Assembly (NCBI RefSeq): GCF_028473145.1 | Contig: NZ_CP092370.1 | Coordinates: forward strand, 248,001-312,000 | DNA from: Flavobacterium sp. CBA20B-1 | GTDB lineage: Bacteria; Bacteroidota; Bacteroidia; Flavobacteriales; Flavobacteriaceae | Reading direction: 5' to 3' | Length of the DNA: 64,000 nucleotides | In this document: positions 17,716-26,807 of the stretch, in pieces | How positions within the stretch are numbered: position 1 is the stretch's first letter | Layout: each line of letters starts with the position of its first letter | The notes under the pieces: model-generated | What the model saw: only the letters and a program-made list of their open reading frames with translations | The model's database searches: none | What the model was told of the DNA's origin: nothing | Position numbers and translations under genes: made by a program

Positions 17716-17940
17716 GGAAAACTTTTTGTCGACAAAGGTTACATCGGCGAAAAAACTACAGAAAACTCTATTTGTAGATCGGATTTATTTGATAACAAAT
17801 ATCCAAAACATTATGAAAAGTTTAATGATTAACTTAGGCAAAAAATGTAAACTCGGATTTGTGGATATTACGAATGAATTGACCATTAAAAACAGTAAAA
17901 TAGTGGCGCAGGAAATATTTGCTAAATGTGGAGAAGTGTA
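17716..17940 (+). pseudogene. IS982-type transposase remnant, frameshifted
   Basis: From 17716 one frame reads GKLFVDKGYIGEKTTENS and a second frame then continues LFVDRIYLITNIQNIMKSLM and GFVDITNEL. Together these match the C-terminal part of IS982-family DDE transposases, which typically read GKLFGDKGYIS ... LFxDGIxLITxIRxNMKNxLM ... IETINDELKN. At least one frameshift separates the two parts, and the N-terminal two thirds and the ends of the element are missing. It is a dead fragment. The sequence from 17942 to 18058 is not explained by it and shows no intact gene. Confidence 0.62.
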
Positions 17941-18065
17941 ATTTAAAAAGAAGTTTTTACTAAACAGATGGGGAAATACGTACACCAAATTTCTCGTAAA
18001 AGGCTACGCTTTCGATACAAATTTTATCCACCGATACCAAATGGGTTTTTTACGAGGTAAAAAAA

Positions 18066-18093
18066 AAATGAGCACCTTTTTTGGTGCTCATTT
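18066..18093 (-). terminator. Terminator of the lipocalin-like lipoprotein gene
   Basis: An 11-pair stem AAATGAGCACC / GGTGCTCATTT with a T6 loop, followed on the minus strand by a run of Ts (A run at 18058-18068 on the plus strand). It starts seven bases after the stop of the minus-strand lipoprotein gene. Confidence 0.82.
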
Positions 18094-18100
18094 CGATTTT

Positions 18101-18538
18101 TTATTTTTTAACTAAAATGCTAGTATATTCTGTACCATCAGTACCTTTACTAACAATTGTTAACTGATTATTTGAAATAGAATAATTTGCTGAATACGTT
18201 TCTCCGTCATCTTCTGTAATTGTTAGCGTGTTGCCTGAAACAGAATACGAACCTGCAATGTCATAATCAATGCAGCCTGTGTTGTTAGGTTTTTCGTAAT
18301 AAACATCCCTTAATGTACCATTTGCTTCAAAAATTAATTGATCTTTTCCACATTCTTCATTATGCTCGTAATCAACTAAAACGGCAGAACCATTGTTATA
18401 ATTTGTTTCTTTAGACCATTCCCATTTTCCTACAATAGAATTGGCGTTTGAAGGGGTTGCTTCATCATCTTTGTTACAAGAAGAAAGCCCAAGTAAAAGT
18501 GCCATTGCGGCAAACGACATAAAAACATTTTTTTTCAT
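18101..18538 (-). CDS. Lipocalin-like lipoprotein
   Basis: The 145-residue protein has a lipoprotein signal with the lipobox LSSC (Cys21), followed by NKDDE and a Ser/Asn linker. The rest is a small beta barrel of the bacterial lipocalin-like type (SIVGKWEWSKETNY, DQLIFEANGTL, IAGSYSVSGNTLTITEDDGE, YSISNNQLTIVS), very common in Flavobacteriaceae. It should sit in the outer membrane or on the surface. Ligand and function are unknown. Two Cys (in EECGKD and TGCIDY) may form a disulfide. Confidence 0.85.
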   Translation of the reverse strand: MKKNVFMSFAAMALLLGLSSCNKDDEATPSNANSIVGKWEWSKETNYNNGSAVLVDYEHNEECGKDQLIFEANGTLRDVYYEKPNNTGCIDYDIAGSYSVSGNTLTITEDDGETYSANYSISNNQLTIVSKGTDGTEYTSILVKK

Positions 18539-18757
18539 TTGATAAAATTTTTCTAATTAATTCGGAGCGAAAATAATCAATTTTAATTCATTTTGTAGTG
18601 AAAAATACTTTTTTTTGTTTTAAATATTTATCTGTTTCATAATGAGAATTTTGTACCCTCTAATGCGAGGTTTTTGTTAGATGCTTCTAATATTACCATA
18701 AAACATTTTGATTTATAGATTACTTTTAGCAATTTTGACAATCAATTTAAAAAATCC

Positions 18758-20251
18758 ATGTCTGCAACATATTATATCAGCAACAACACATTAAGTTTAG
18801 AAGAATTACACTTAATTATTAGTCAAAATCAAAAGTTGGCTTTATCCGAAGAAGCAATAGCCAACATTAATAAATGCCGGGAATATTTAGACCATAAAAT
18901 GCAAACCCAAACCAATCCCATTTATGGTATCAATACAGGTTTTGGATCATTATACAGCGTTAAAATATCTTCGGAAGATTTAACTACACTACAAGAAAAT
19001 TTAATGAAATCGCACGCCTGCGGAACCGGCGACGAAGTGCCTCACGACATTGTAAAAATCATGCTTTTGCTTAAAATTAAATCGTTAAGTTATGGTAATT
19101 CGGGCGTACAATTGGTTACGGTTGAACGTTTGATCGATTTTTATAATAACGATATTTTACCAGTTGTTTATACACAGGGTTCATTGGGTGCATCGGGCGA
19201 TTTGTCTCCATTGGCGCATTTGTGTTTGCCTTTAATTGGCGAAGGAGAGGTTTTTGTTGATGGCAAACGCATCACTGCAAAACAAATGCTTGCTGAAAAA
19301 GGCTGGGAAACGATTACTTTGAAATCGAAAGAAGGTTTGGCATTGCTAAACGGTACGCAGTTTATGAGTGCCTATGGAGCATATATCTTGATAAAAACCG
19401 AAAAACTGACTCAATTGGCTGATGTGATTGGAGCGGTTTCTTTAGAAGGTTTTGATGGTAGAATCGATCCTTTTAACAATTTAATCCATATTGTTCGTCC
19501 ACACAAAGGACAGGTGCATACGGCCAATTATATGCGTTCGATTTTAGAAGGAAGCGAATTAATTAATCAACCAAAAAAACACGTTCAAGACCCATATTCG
19601 TTCCGCTGTATTCCTCAGGTACATGGTGCTTCGAAAGATGCCATTGAATATGTAGGAAGAGTTTTTAAAACCGAAATTAATTCCGTAACCGATAATCCAA
19701 ATATTTTTGTAGAGGAAGATGTAATTGTTTCGGGCGGAAATTTCCACGGACAACCATTAGCTTTGGCATTAGACTTTTTAGGCATTGCCTTATCAGAATT
19801 AGGAAGTATTTCAGAACGCAGAACCTATCAGCTCATTTCGGGTTTGCGCAATTTACCTCCGTTTTTGGTAAACAATCCGGGGTTAAATTCAGGTTTTATG
19901 ATACCGCAATACACCGCCGCAAGCATTGTGAGTCAAAACAAGCAATTGGCAACTCCGGCAAGTATCGACAGTATTGTGTCGAGCAACGGACAAGAAGATC
20001 ACGTGAGTATGGGTGCCAATGCTGCCACTAAAACCCTGAAAATTGTTGAAAATTTAGAACGAATTTTAGCAATCGAGTTGTTCAATGCCACACAAGCACT
20101 GGAATTTAGAAGACCAGGAAAATCGAGCGATTTTATAGAAAATTTTGTTTTAGAATACCGAAAAGTGGTTCCAACGGTTCAAAATGACCGCATTTTGCAC
20201 TACGATATTCAAAAAAGTATACAGTTTTTAAACAATTATAACTTCAACTAA
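18758..20251 (+). CDS. hutH: Histidine ammonia-lyase
   Basis: This 497-residue protein is full length for the family. The MIO prosthetic group would form from Ala-Ser-Gly in GSLGASGDLSPLAHL (ASG near residues 143-145). The substrate-selectivity pair is Ser-His (MKSHACGTG), as in histidine rather than tyrosine lyases. The enzyme converts L-histidine to urocanate and ammonia in the cytoplasm. No hutU, hutI or hutG genes are adjacent, so the rest of the pathway must be elsewhere or absent. The gene ends at a clear terminator. Confidence 0.93.
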   Translation: MSATYYISNNTLSLEELHLIISQNQKLALSEEAIANINKCREYLDHKMQTQTNPIYGINTGFGSLYSVKISSEDLTTLQENLMKSHACGTGDEVPHDIVKIMLLLKIKSLSYGNSGVQLVTVERLIDFYNNDILPVVYTQGSLGASGDLSPLAHLCLPLIGEGEVFVDGKRITAKQMLAEKGWETITLKSKEGLALLNGTQFMSAYGAYILIKTEKLTQLADVIGAVSLEGFDGRIDPFNNLIHIVRPHKGQVHTANYMRSILEGSELINQPKKHVQDPYSFRCIPQVHGASKDAIEYVGRVFKTEINSVTDNPNIFVEEDVIVSGGNFHGQPLALALDFLGIALSELGSISERRTYQLISGLRNLPPFLVNNPGLNSGFMIPQYTAASIVSQNKQLATPASIDSIVSSNGQEDHVSMGANAATKTLKIVENLERILAIELFNATQALEFRRPGKSSDFIENFVLEYRKVVPTVQNDRILHYDIQKSIQFLNNYNFN

Positions 20252-20258
20252 AACATAT

Positions 20259-20298
20259 AAATGCACTTTTTGTTAAAGAAAAGTGCATTTTTCTTTTC
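20259..20298 (+). terminator. Intrinsic terminator after hutH
   Basis: A 12-pair stem AAATGCACTTTT / AAAAGTGCATTT separated by an eight-base loop ends at 20290 and runs into TTCTTTT. Confidence 0.82.
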
Positions 20299-20308
20299 CG
20301 AAAATCGT

Positions 20309-20316
20309 TATATTTG
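20309..20316 (+). promoter_or_regulatory. -7 promoter box (TATATTTG) for the HD-domain gene
   Basis: An exact TAnnTTTG match directly behind the hutH terminator. Transcription would begin near 20323, which favours translation from TTG 20340 rather than TTG 20325. Confidence 0.58.
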
Positions 20317-20339
20317 CCTGATATTTGAAAGAAATTGTT

Positions 20340-21578
20340 TTGACATCTGAAAATAAACTAAAAATTTTAAACGACCCTATTTATGGCTTTATAACCATAC
20401 CATCAACTTTGTTGTACGATTTAATGCAGCATCCATATTTTCAACGTTTGCGTAGAATTAAACAAATGGGGTTGTCGTCTTTAGTTTATCCAGGAGCCGA
20501 ACACACCCGTTTTCACCATGCTTTGGGTTGTATGCACATGATGCAAAAAGCCGTTCAGGTATTGCGTTTTAAAAATGTAGAAATATCAAAAGAAGAAGAA
20601 GAAGCGCTTTATATTGCCATTTTATTGCACGATATTGGGCACGGACCTTTTTCCCACGCAATGGAACACAGCATTGTAGAAAATATACATCACGAAGAAA
20701 TTTCTTTGCTTTTTATGGAAGCTTTAAATAAAGAATTTGAAGGAAAGCTTTCATTGGCAATTCAGATTTTTAAAGGAAATTATCCGCGCAAATTCCTCAT
20801 TCAGCTCATATCTTCACAGATGGATATGGATCGAATGGATTATCTTAAACGCGATAGTTTTTACAGCGGTGTTGCCGAAGGAAATATCAACTCCGAACGA
20901 TTGATACAAATGATTAATGTGCATAATGATGTGTTGGTAGTTGAAGAAAAAGGCGTATATTCAGTAGAAAAATTTTTGGTAGCACGCCGTTTAATGTACT
21001 GGCAATGCTATTTGCACAAAACAAGCGTTGGTGCCGAACTGTTATTGTCAAAAATACTAAAACGTGCCAAACAACTCACTTTGCAAGGAATTGATTTACA
21101 GGCAAGCAATGCACTCACTTTTTTCTTAAAAAATTCCGTTTCAAAAAATAATTTTAACACCAATATTTTAAACAATTTTGCGTTATTAGACGATGCAGAC
21201 ATATACACTGCATTAAAAAACTGGCAATTTCATGATGATAGAGTTTTGTCGTATTTAAGCAGTGCCATTGTAAACCGAAAATTGTTTCAAGTAAAATTGG
21301 TTGCTAAAGAGGAGATGTATTCAAAATTAAACACCTATCAACATTTATGTAAAGAAAAACTTCAAGTAGAAACTGATGAATTAGACTACTTTGTTTTTGG
21401 TGATAAATTAAAAAATCAGGCGTATGATTTAGCGGCAGATCCCATAAGAATCTATAAGAAAAATAATGAAATTGTTGATGTTTTAGAAGCATCAGACCAA
21501 TATAATTTAAGGGCTTTGTCGGAGCCGGTTTATAAATACTTTATATGCTATCCAAAAGGAATACATAAAGTTGATTAA
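20340..21578 (+). CDS. HD-domain phosphohydrolase
   Basis: The protein (412 residues from a TTG at 20340; a TTG at 20325 would add five) begins MTSENKLKILNDPIYGFI, then FQRLRRIKQMGLSSLVYPGA and TRFHHALGCMHMM, and the HD motif LLHDIGHGPFSHAME, as in the SamHD1/dGTPase-like family. Such enzymes hydrolyse dNTPs to nucleosides plus triphosphate, or act as phosphodiesterases; the substrate here is unknown. A second conserved Asp lies in QMDMDRMDYLKRDS. The start is deduced from the position of the -7 box. Confidence 0.87.
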   Translation: MTSENKLKILNDPIYGFITIPSTLLYDLMQHPYFQRLRRIKQMGLSSLVYPGAEHTRFHHALGCMHMMQKAVQVLRFKNVEISKEEEEALYIAILLHDIGHGPFSHAMEHSIVENIHHEEISLLFMEALNKEFEGKLSLAIQIFKGNYPRKFLIQLISSQMDMDRMDYLKRDSFYSGVAEGNINSERLIQMINVHNDVLVVEEKGVYSVEKFLVARRLMYWQCYLHKTSVGAELLLSKILKRAKQLTLQGIDLQASNALTFFLKNSVSKNNFNTNILNNFALLDDADIYTALKNWQFHDDRVLSYLSSAIVNRKLFQVKLVAKEEMYSKLNTYQHLCKEKLQVETDELDYFVFGDKLKNQAYDLAADPIRIYKKNNEIVDVLEASDQYNLRALSEPVYKYFICYPKGIHKVD

Positions 21579-21585
21579 AAATTAA

Positions 21586-21593
21586 TATTTTTG
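21586..21593 (+). promoter_or_regulatory. -7 promoter box (TATTTTTG) for lpxD
   Basis: An exact TAnnTTTG match whose last base is only six bases before the lpxD ATG at 21600. Transcription from it would start at or next to the start codon, giving a leaderless or nearly leaderless mRNA. Confidence 0.5.
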
Positions 21594-21599
21594 TACTCG

Positions 21600-22634
21600 A
21601 TGAAGATTACAGCAGAACAAATTGCCGAAGTTTTAAACGGAACCGTTGTGGGCGATTCTACGGTTGAGGTTTTTAAGTTGGCCAAGATTGAAGAAGGCGA
21701 ACAAGGGGCTATTACCTTTTTGTCGAATGCTAAGTATAACAATTATCTCTATACCACCAATGCGTCTATCGTAATTGTAAACAAAACATTTCAGCCGTTG
21801 CAACCCGTAAAGGCTACAATGATTCAGGTAGAAGATTCTTACAAAGCATTCACAAAGATTTTAGAATATGCCAATCAAATAAAATTGATGAAATCCGGTA
21901 TTGAACAACCTTCTGTGATTTCCGAAGGTGTTTCTTATGGAACCGATTTGTATTTGGGCAGTTTTTCGTACATTGGCAAAAACACGAAAATAGGTAACAA
22001 TGTTAAAATTTATCCCAATTCATTCGTAGGAGACAATGTAGTAATTGGCGATGATACGATACTTTTTGCCGGAGCACGCATTTATTCGGAAACAATTATC
22101 GGAAAAAAATGTGTTATCCATTCAGGAACAATTATTGGTTCAGATGGTTTTGGTTTCGCACCAAACACCGATGGAACTTATGATAAAATTCCGCAAATAG
22201 GAAATGTGGTGATTGAAGACCATGTAGAAATAGGTTCATGTACCACCATAGACCGTGCTACATTAGGATCAACCATTATAAGAAAAGGTGTGAAATTGGA
22301 TAATCAAATTCAAATAGCACACAATGTAGAAGTAGGCGAGCACACCGTGATTGCATCGCAAACAGGCGTGGCAGGTTCTACAAAAATTGGTAAAAATTGC
22401 ATTATTGGTGGTCAAGTGGGAATTGTTGGGCACATTATCATTGGCGATAATGTTCGAATTCAGGCACAATCAGGCGTAGGAAAAAGCATCAAAGACGGCG
22501 AAATTATTCAAGGATCACCCGCAATGGCTTATAACGATTATTCTAAATCGTATGTATATTTCAGAAAATTGCCGAATATCGTGAAAGATATAGAAGAATT
22601 AAAAAAAATAAAAGATAAAGAAAATTTAAGTTAA
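21600..22634 (+). CDS. lpxD: UDP-3-O-(3-hydroxyacyl)glucosamine N-acyltransferase
   Basis: The 344-residue product (ATG 21600; TTG 21591 lies in the promoter box) has the N-terminal uridine-binding domain (ITAEQIAEVLNGTVVGD) and a left-handed beta-helix of hexapeptide repeats. The catalytic His is in LDNQIQIAHNVEVGE. LpxD adds the second 3-hydroxyacyl chain to UDP-glucosamine in lipid A synthesis in the cytoplasm. It heads the cluster lpxD-lpxC/fabZ-lpxA-efp-lpxD2, all in one direction with small gaps. A second paralogue lies at 25434. Confidence 0.94.
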   Translation: MKITAEQIAEVLNGTVVGDSTVEVFKLAKIEEGEQGAITFLSNAKYNNYLYTTNASIVIVNKTFQPLQPVKATMIQVEDSYKAFTKILEYANQIKLMKSGIEQPSVISEGVSYGTDLYLGSFSYIGKNTKIGNNVKIYPNSFVGDNVVIGDDTILFAGARIYSETIIGKKCVIHSGTIIGSDGFGFAPNTDGTYDKIPQIGNVVIEDHVEIGSCTTIDRATLGSTIIRKGVKLDNQIQIAHNVEVGEHTVIASQTGVAGSTKIGKNCIIGGQVGIVGHIIIGDNVRIQAQSGVGKSIKDGEIIQGSPAMAYNDYSKSYVYFRKLPNIVKDIEELKKIKDKENLS

Positions 22635-22640
22635 ATAGTT

Positions 22641-24029
22641 ATGGTTAAACAAAAAACCATCGCCCACGAAGTAACCATTAACGGAGTAGGCTTGCATACC
22701 GGACAACAAGTTGTAATGACTTTAAAACCAGCACCTGTGAACAATGGCTTTACTTTTGTTCGAGTAGATTTACCTGGCAATCCAGTGATCGAAGCAGATG
22801 CTAATTTTGTGGTTTCTACAGAACGCGGTACTAATTTAGAGCACAAAGGCGTTCAATTGCACACCACCGAGCATGTTTTAGCAGCCTTTATTGGTTGCGA
22901 TTTAGACAATGTTATTATCGAGCTAAACGCTTCAGAACCACCAATAATGGATGGTTCTTCTAAATTTTTTGTTGAAGCTGTAGAAAAAGCCGGAATTGTA
23001 GAGCAAGATGCAGAACGCAACGAATACATTGTGAAAGAAGTGATTTCGTACGTGGACGAACGCACTGGTAGTGAAATCATCGTAATGCCTGCAGATGAGT
23101 ATCAAGTCACCGCTATGGTTGATTTTGGAACCAAAGTGTTAGGTACTCAAAATGCCACATTAAAAAGTATGAGCGATTTTAAGGAAGAAATTTCAGAAGC
23201 TAGAACATTCAGTTTTTTACATGAAATTGAAACCTTGTTGGCTCACGGATTGATAAAAGGTGGCGATTTGAATAATGCCATAGTATATGTAGACAAAGAA
23301 ATTTCAAAGGAAACCTTAGAGCGTTTAAAAGTGGCTTTTGGCAAAGAAGATATCGCTGTAAAACCAAACGGAATTTTAGACAACCTAACACTTCATTACC
23401 CAAACGAAGCCGCACGCCATAAGTTGTTAGACGTGGTTGGTGATTTAGCTTTGATAGGCACCCGTATTCGCGGCAAAGTTATTGCAAACAAGCCCGGACA
23501 TTTCGTAAACACGCAATTTGCCAAAAAAATGGCAAAAATCATTAAAACCGAACGCAGAAATCAAGTACCCGTTTTTGATTTGAACAAAGAACCATTAATG
23601 GATATTACGAAAATCATGGCGATGTTGCCTCACAGATTTCCAATGCTTTTGGTGGATCGTATTTTAGAATTGTCTGATTCGCACGTTGTGGGAATGAAAA
23701 ACGTAACCATGAATGAAGAATTTTTTCAAGGACATTTTCCCGGAGCACCCGTAATGCCAGGTGTTTTAATTATCGAAGCAATGGCGCAAACAGGCGGAAT
23801 TTTAGCTTTAAGCACCGTAGAAGATCCTGAAAATTATTTAACCTATTTCATGAAGATAGACAATGTTCGCTTTAAACAACAAGTGTTGCCAGGTGATACA
23901 TTAATCTTTAAGTTAGATTTAATAAGCCCTATTCGCAGAGGTATTTGCCACATGCAAGCAGTTGCTTACGCAAACGGTAAAATTGTAACCGAAGCCGAAT
24001 TAATGGCACAAATAGTAAAAGCAAAGTAG
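22641..24029 (+). CDS. lpxC-fabZ: Bifunctional LpxC deacetylase / FabZ dehydratase
   Basis: The 462-residue protein is a natural fusion typical of Bacteroidota. Residues 1 to about 310 are UDP-3-O-acyl-N-acetylglucosamine deacetylase, with zinc ligands in TTEHVLAAF and in the HKLLDVVGDLAL segment (H and D), and residues about 320-462 are a hot-dog-fold FabZ, with MLPHRFPMLLVDR and FFQGHFPGAPVMPGVLI. LpxC makes the committed step of lipid A synthesis; FabZ dehydrates 3-hydroxyacyl-ACP in fatty acid synthesis, so the two compete for the same acyl pool. It lies six bases behind lpxD. Confidence 0.96.
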   Translation: MVKQKTIAHEVTINGVGLHTGQQVVMTLKPAPVNNGFTFVRVDLPGNPVIEADANFVVSTERGTNLEHKGVQLHTTEHVLAAFIGCDLDNVIIELNASEPPIMDGSSKFFVEAVEKAGIVEQDAERNEYIVKEVISYVDERTGSEIIVMPADEYQVTAMVDFGTKVLGTQNATLKSMSDFKEEISEARTFSFLHEIETLLAHGLIKGGDLNNAIVYVDKEISKETLERLKVAFGKEDIAVKPNGILDNLTLHYPNEAARHKLLDVVGDLALIGTRIRGKVIANKPGHFVNTQFAKKMAKIIKTERRNQVPVFDLNKEPLMDITKIMAMLPHRFPMLLVDRILELSDSHVVGMKNVTMNEEFFQGHFPGAPVMPGVLIIEAMAQTGGILALSTVEDPENYLTYFMKIDNVRFKQQVLPGDTLIFKLDLISPIRRGICHMQAVAYANGKIVTEAELMAQIVKAK

Positions 24030-24047
24030 TAATTAATATTTTATAGA

Positions 24048-24833
24048 ATGAATCAACCATTAGCATACGTTCATCCCGGAGCAAAAATTGCTAAAAATGT
24101 GGTAATAGAACCCTTTACAACCATTCACAATAATGTGGAAATAGGCGAGGGGACTTGGATAGGGTCGAATGTTACCATTATGGAAGGCGCACGAATCGGA
24201 AAAAACTGTCGTATTTTTCCAGGCGCTGTAATATCGGCTGAACCACAAGATTTAAAATTTGACGGAGAAGACACTACTGCCGAAATTGGTGATAACACAA
24301 CCATACGCGAATGCGTTACCATTAACCGCGGAACAAAAGACCGTTACCGAACCGTTATTGGTAAAAACTGCTTAATTCAGGCATACAGCCACGTGGCACA
24401 TGATTGCATTGTGGGCGATAATTGCATCTTTTCAAACTCAAGCACATTAGCAGGTCATGTTACTGTTGGCGATTATGTGGTTCTTGCAGGAATGGTTGCT
24501 GTGCATCAATTTTGTACGATAGGTTCGCATTCTTTTATAACCGGTGGTACCTTGGTTCGCAAAGATGTTCCGCCGTATATCAAAGCAGCTCGTGAACCCA
24601 TTTCATATGTTGGAATCAATTCCGTGGGCTTGCGCCGCAGAGGGTTCGATTCAGATAAAATAAGGGAAATACAAAACATTTATCGAGTGTTGTATCAAAA
24701 AAATTACAACAATTCACAGGCAATAGAGCTTATTGAAACAGAAATGGAAGCAACACCAGAGCGCGATGAAATCATACAATTTGTTCGAAATTCATCTCGC
24801 GGGATTATGAAAGGTTACACAGGAGTATATTAA
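24048..24833 (+). CDS. lpxA: UDP-N-acetylglucosamine acyltransferase
   Basis: This 261-residue protein is full length for LpxA. It is a beta-helix of hexapeptide repeats with the catalytic His in SHVAHDCIVGDN and the conserved region IKAAREPISYVGINSVGLRRRGF before the C-terminal helices. LpxA transfers the first 3-hydroxyacyl chain from ACP to UDP-GlcNAc in lipid A synthesis. It follows lpxC/fabZ by 18 bases in the lipid A operon. Confidence 0.96.
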   Translation: MNQPLAYVHPGAKIAKNVVIEPFTTIHNNVEIGEGTWIGSNVTIMEGARIGKNCRIFPGAVISAEPQDLKFDGEDTTAEIGDNTTIRECVTINRGTKDRYRTVIGKNCLIQAYSHVAHDCIVGDNCIFSNSSTLAGHVTVGDYVVLAGMVAVHQFCTIGSHSFITGGTLVRKDVPPYIKAAREPISYVGINSVGLRRRGFDSDKIREIQNIYRVLYQKNYNNSQAIELIETEMEATPERDEIIQFVRNSSRGIMKGYTGVY

Positions 24834-24857
24834 AAAAAATAAAATTAAAATCATATT

Positions 24858-25424
24858 ATGGCAAGTACATCAGATATAAGAAATGGTTTATGTATTAAGT
24901 ACAACAACGATATTTTTAAAATTGTAGAATTTCTACATGTAAAACCAGGAAAAGGACCTGCATTTGTTCGTACCAAAATGAAAAGTTTAACATCGGGAAA
25001 AACATTAGACAATACTTTTTCTGCTGGTCACAAAATTGATGTCGTACGCGTGGAAACACACACTTTTCAGTATTTATACAATGAAGGAAATGACTATCAC
25101 TTCATGAACAATGAAACATTTGAGCAAATTACATTAGAAAAAAACATTTTAGATGCACCCGAATTGTTAAAAGAAGGAACAAATGTAATGGTTCAAATCA
25201 ATACCGAAACCGAAGCACCTCTGTCTGTTGATATGCCTGCTTCTATTGTTTTAGAAGTAACCTACACCGAACCAGGCGTAAAAGGAAACACAGCAACAAA
25301 CGCAACAAAACCTGCTACGGTTGAAACAGGTGCACAAGTAAATGTGCCGTTGTTTATTAATGAAGGTGATAAAATTAAAATCGATACTGCTTCTGGAAGT
25401 TATATCGAACGTATTAAAGAATAA
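24858..25424 (+). CDS. efp: Elongation factor P
   Basis: The 188-residue protein has the KOW-like first domain with the modifiable Lys in the KPGKGPAF loop (about residues 32-39), followed by two OB-like domains ending in GSYIERIKE. EF-P enters stalled ribosomes and promotes peptide bonds between prolines. It sits between lpxA and the second lpxD-like gene, an arrangement found in other Flavobacteria. Confidence 0.96.
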   Translation: MASTSDIRNGLCIKYNNDIFKIVEFLHVKPGKGPAFVRTKMKSLTSGKTLDNTFSAGHKIDVVRVETHTFQYLYNEGNDYHFMNNETFEQITLEKNILDAPELLKEGTNVMVQINTETEAPLSVDMPASIVLEVTYTEPGVKGNTATNATKPATVETGAQVNVPLFINEGDKIKIDTASGSYIERIKE

Positions 25425-25433
25425 ATTGTTCAG

Positions 25434-26345
25434 ATGAGATTTCCTAAAACATATCGTTTAGAAAATATTGCAGAAATAATTGGGTGTACTTTTGTGGGTA
25501 CACCCGATTTTCCTGTTTTAGGAATGAACGAAATTCATGTGGTGCAACCCGGTGAAATCGTTTTTGTAGATCATCCAAAATATTATGATAAAGCTTTACA
25601 ATCAAATGCAACCATCATTTTAATAAATAAGGATGTAGAATGCCCAGAAGGAAAAGCGCTGTTGATTTCAGATGATCCGTTTCGCGATTTTAACAAACTG
25701 TCGGTTTATTTTCGTCCGTTTCAAGCGTCATCAACACCAATAGCAGTAACAGCCGAAATAGGTGAGGGAACCGTTATTCAGCCCAATGCTTTTGTTGGAA
25801 ATCATGTAAAAATTGGTAAAAACTGTATCATTCATGCAAATGTAGTTATAAATGATCATACCATAATAGGTGATAACGTAGTGGTTCATGCAGGAACCGT
25901 TTTAGGAGCCGATGCCTTTTATTACAAAAAGCGAACCGATTTTTTCGATCCGTTGGTTTCCTGTGGTTCGGTAGTAATCGAAAATGATGTAACACTTGGT
26001 GCATTATGCACCATAGACCGCGGTGTAACAGGTGAAACACGCATAAAAAAAGGTACCAAAATAGACAACCAAGTGCATATAGGTCATGACACCGTAATTG
26101 GCGAAATGTGTTTAATTGCAGCCCAATGTGGTATTGCAGGTTGTGTAGTAATTGAAAATCATGTAACTTTATGGGGTCAAGTTGGTACCACGAGTGGCAT
26201 CACAATTGGTGCACATACAGTGGTTTTAGCAAAATCGGGCGTTTCAAAAAATTTAGAAGGCAATAAAGTATATTTTGGCGCACCAGCAGAAGAAGCACGC
26301 GAATATTATAAACACATTGCCAAGGTAAAAAAATTAGTAAAATAG
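25434..26345 (+). CDS. Second LpxD-like acyltransferase
   Basis: The 303-residue protein is an LpxD paralogue: an N-terminal domain (TYRLENIAEIIGCTF), then hexapeptide repeats including VIGDNVVVHAGTVLGADAF and IDNQVHIGHDTVIGE with the His at the catalytic position. It is about 40 residues shorter than the lpxD product at 21600 and lacks the C-terminal helices. Bacteroidota often carry this paralogue next to efp; it may modify a different lipid A precursor or acyl chain, or be redundant. It follows efp by nine bases and is followed by the NTF2-like gene after six. Confidence 0.86.
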   Translation: MRFPKTYRLENIAEIIGCTFVGTPDFPVLGMNEIHVVQPGEIVFVDHPKYYDKALQSNATIILINKDVECPEGKALLISDDPFRDFNKLSVYFRPFQASSTPIAVTAEIGEGTVIQPNAFVGNHVKIGKNCIIHANVVINDHTIIGDNVVVHAGTVLGADAFYYKKRTDFFDPLVSCGSVVIENDVTLGALCTIDRGVTGETRIKKGTKIDNQVHIGHDTVIGEMCLIAAQCGIAGCVVIENHVTLWGQVGTTSGITIGAHTVVLAKSGVSKNLEGNKVYFGAPAEEAREYYKHIAKVKKLVK

Positions 26346-26351
26346 CAACGT

Positions 26352-26723
26352 ATGGGTAACGCATTACAAATTGTGAGAAAGTTTTACGAATCGGCAGGAA
26401 TCTTAAGCAAAACCTATTGTTTAGAAGTTTTCCATGAAGATATTCAGCTGGAATGGCACAGTTCTAAAGGACATTTGTTTTTAGAATTGCCCGATCTTTT
26501 GGCATTGTCTAAAGATTTAAAACACTCTTACTTTGATTTGCGTGCCAATGTTCATGATATAATGAGTCAAGAAAATAAAGTAATGATTCGTTATACATAT
26601 TACGTGCGAACTTTCGAAAATCCTGAAGAAGAAATGGTGCTTGCAACCTTTTTCACGCTTTGGGAAGTAAAAGAAGACAAATTATACAAAGGTGTTCAAA
26701 TGAGTCAGTTGGCAAATTTATAA
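26352..26723 (+). CDS. NTF2-like (SnoaL-type) small protein
   Basis: The 123-residue protein begins with helices (ALQIVRKFYESAGILSKTYCLEVFHEDIQLEWHSS shape) and has the cone-shaped NTF2-like strand pattern ending in FFTLWEVKEDKLYKGVQMSQ. This fold serves many enzymes and binding proteins; no catalytic residues are clear. It is the last gene of the lpx-efp transcript, six bases behind the LpxD paralogue, before the sucD promoter. Confidence 0.72.
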   Translation: MGNALQIVRKFYESAGILSKTYCLEVFHEDIQLEWHSSKGHLFLELPDLLALSKDLKHSYFDLRANVHDIMSQENKVMIRYTYYVRTFENPEEEMVLATFFTLWEVKEDKLYKGVQMSQLANL

Positions 26724-26763
26724 AAAATTAAACCAAAAAATTTTAATATTATTCAGTAACCCT

Positions 26764-26771
26764 TATTTTTG
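26764..26771 (+). promoter_or_regulatory. -7 promoter box (TATTTTTG) for sucD
   Basis: An exact TAnnTTTG match 36 bases before the sucD ATG at 26808, in an AT-rich gap of 84 bases. Confidence 0.57.
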
Positions 26772-26807
26772 TAAAATAATTCAAAAAACGATAATTAAAA
26801 ATAAATT

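Noticed and set aside
17942..18058. Short frame MGKYVHQISRKR as a small gene
   Set aside because: Thirty codons next to transposase debris, no ribosome signal, and no recognised family.
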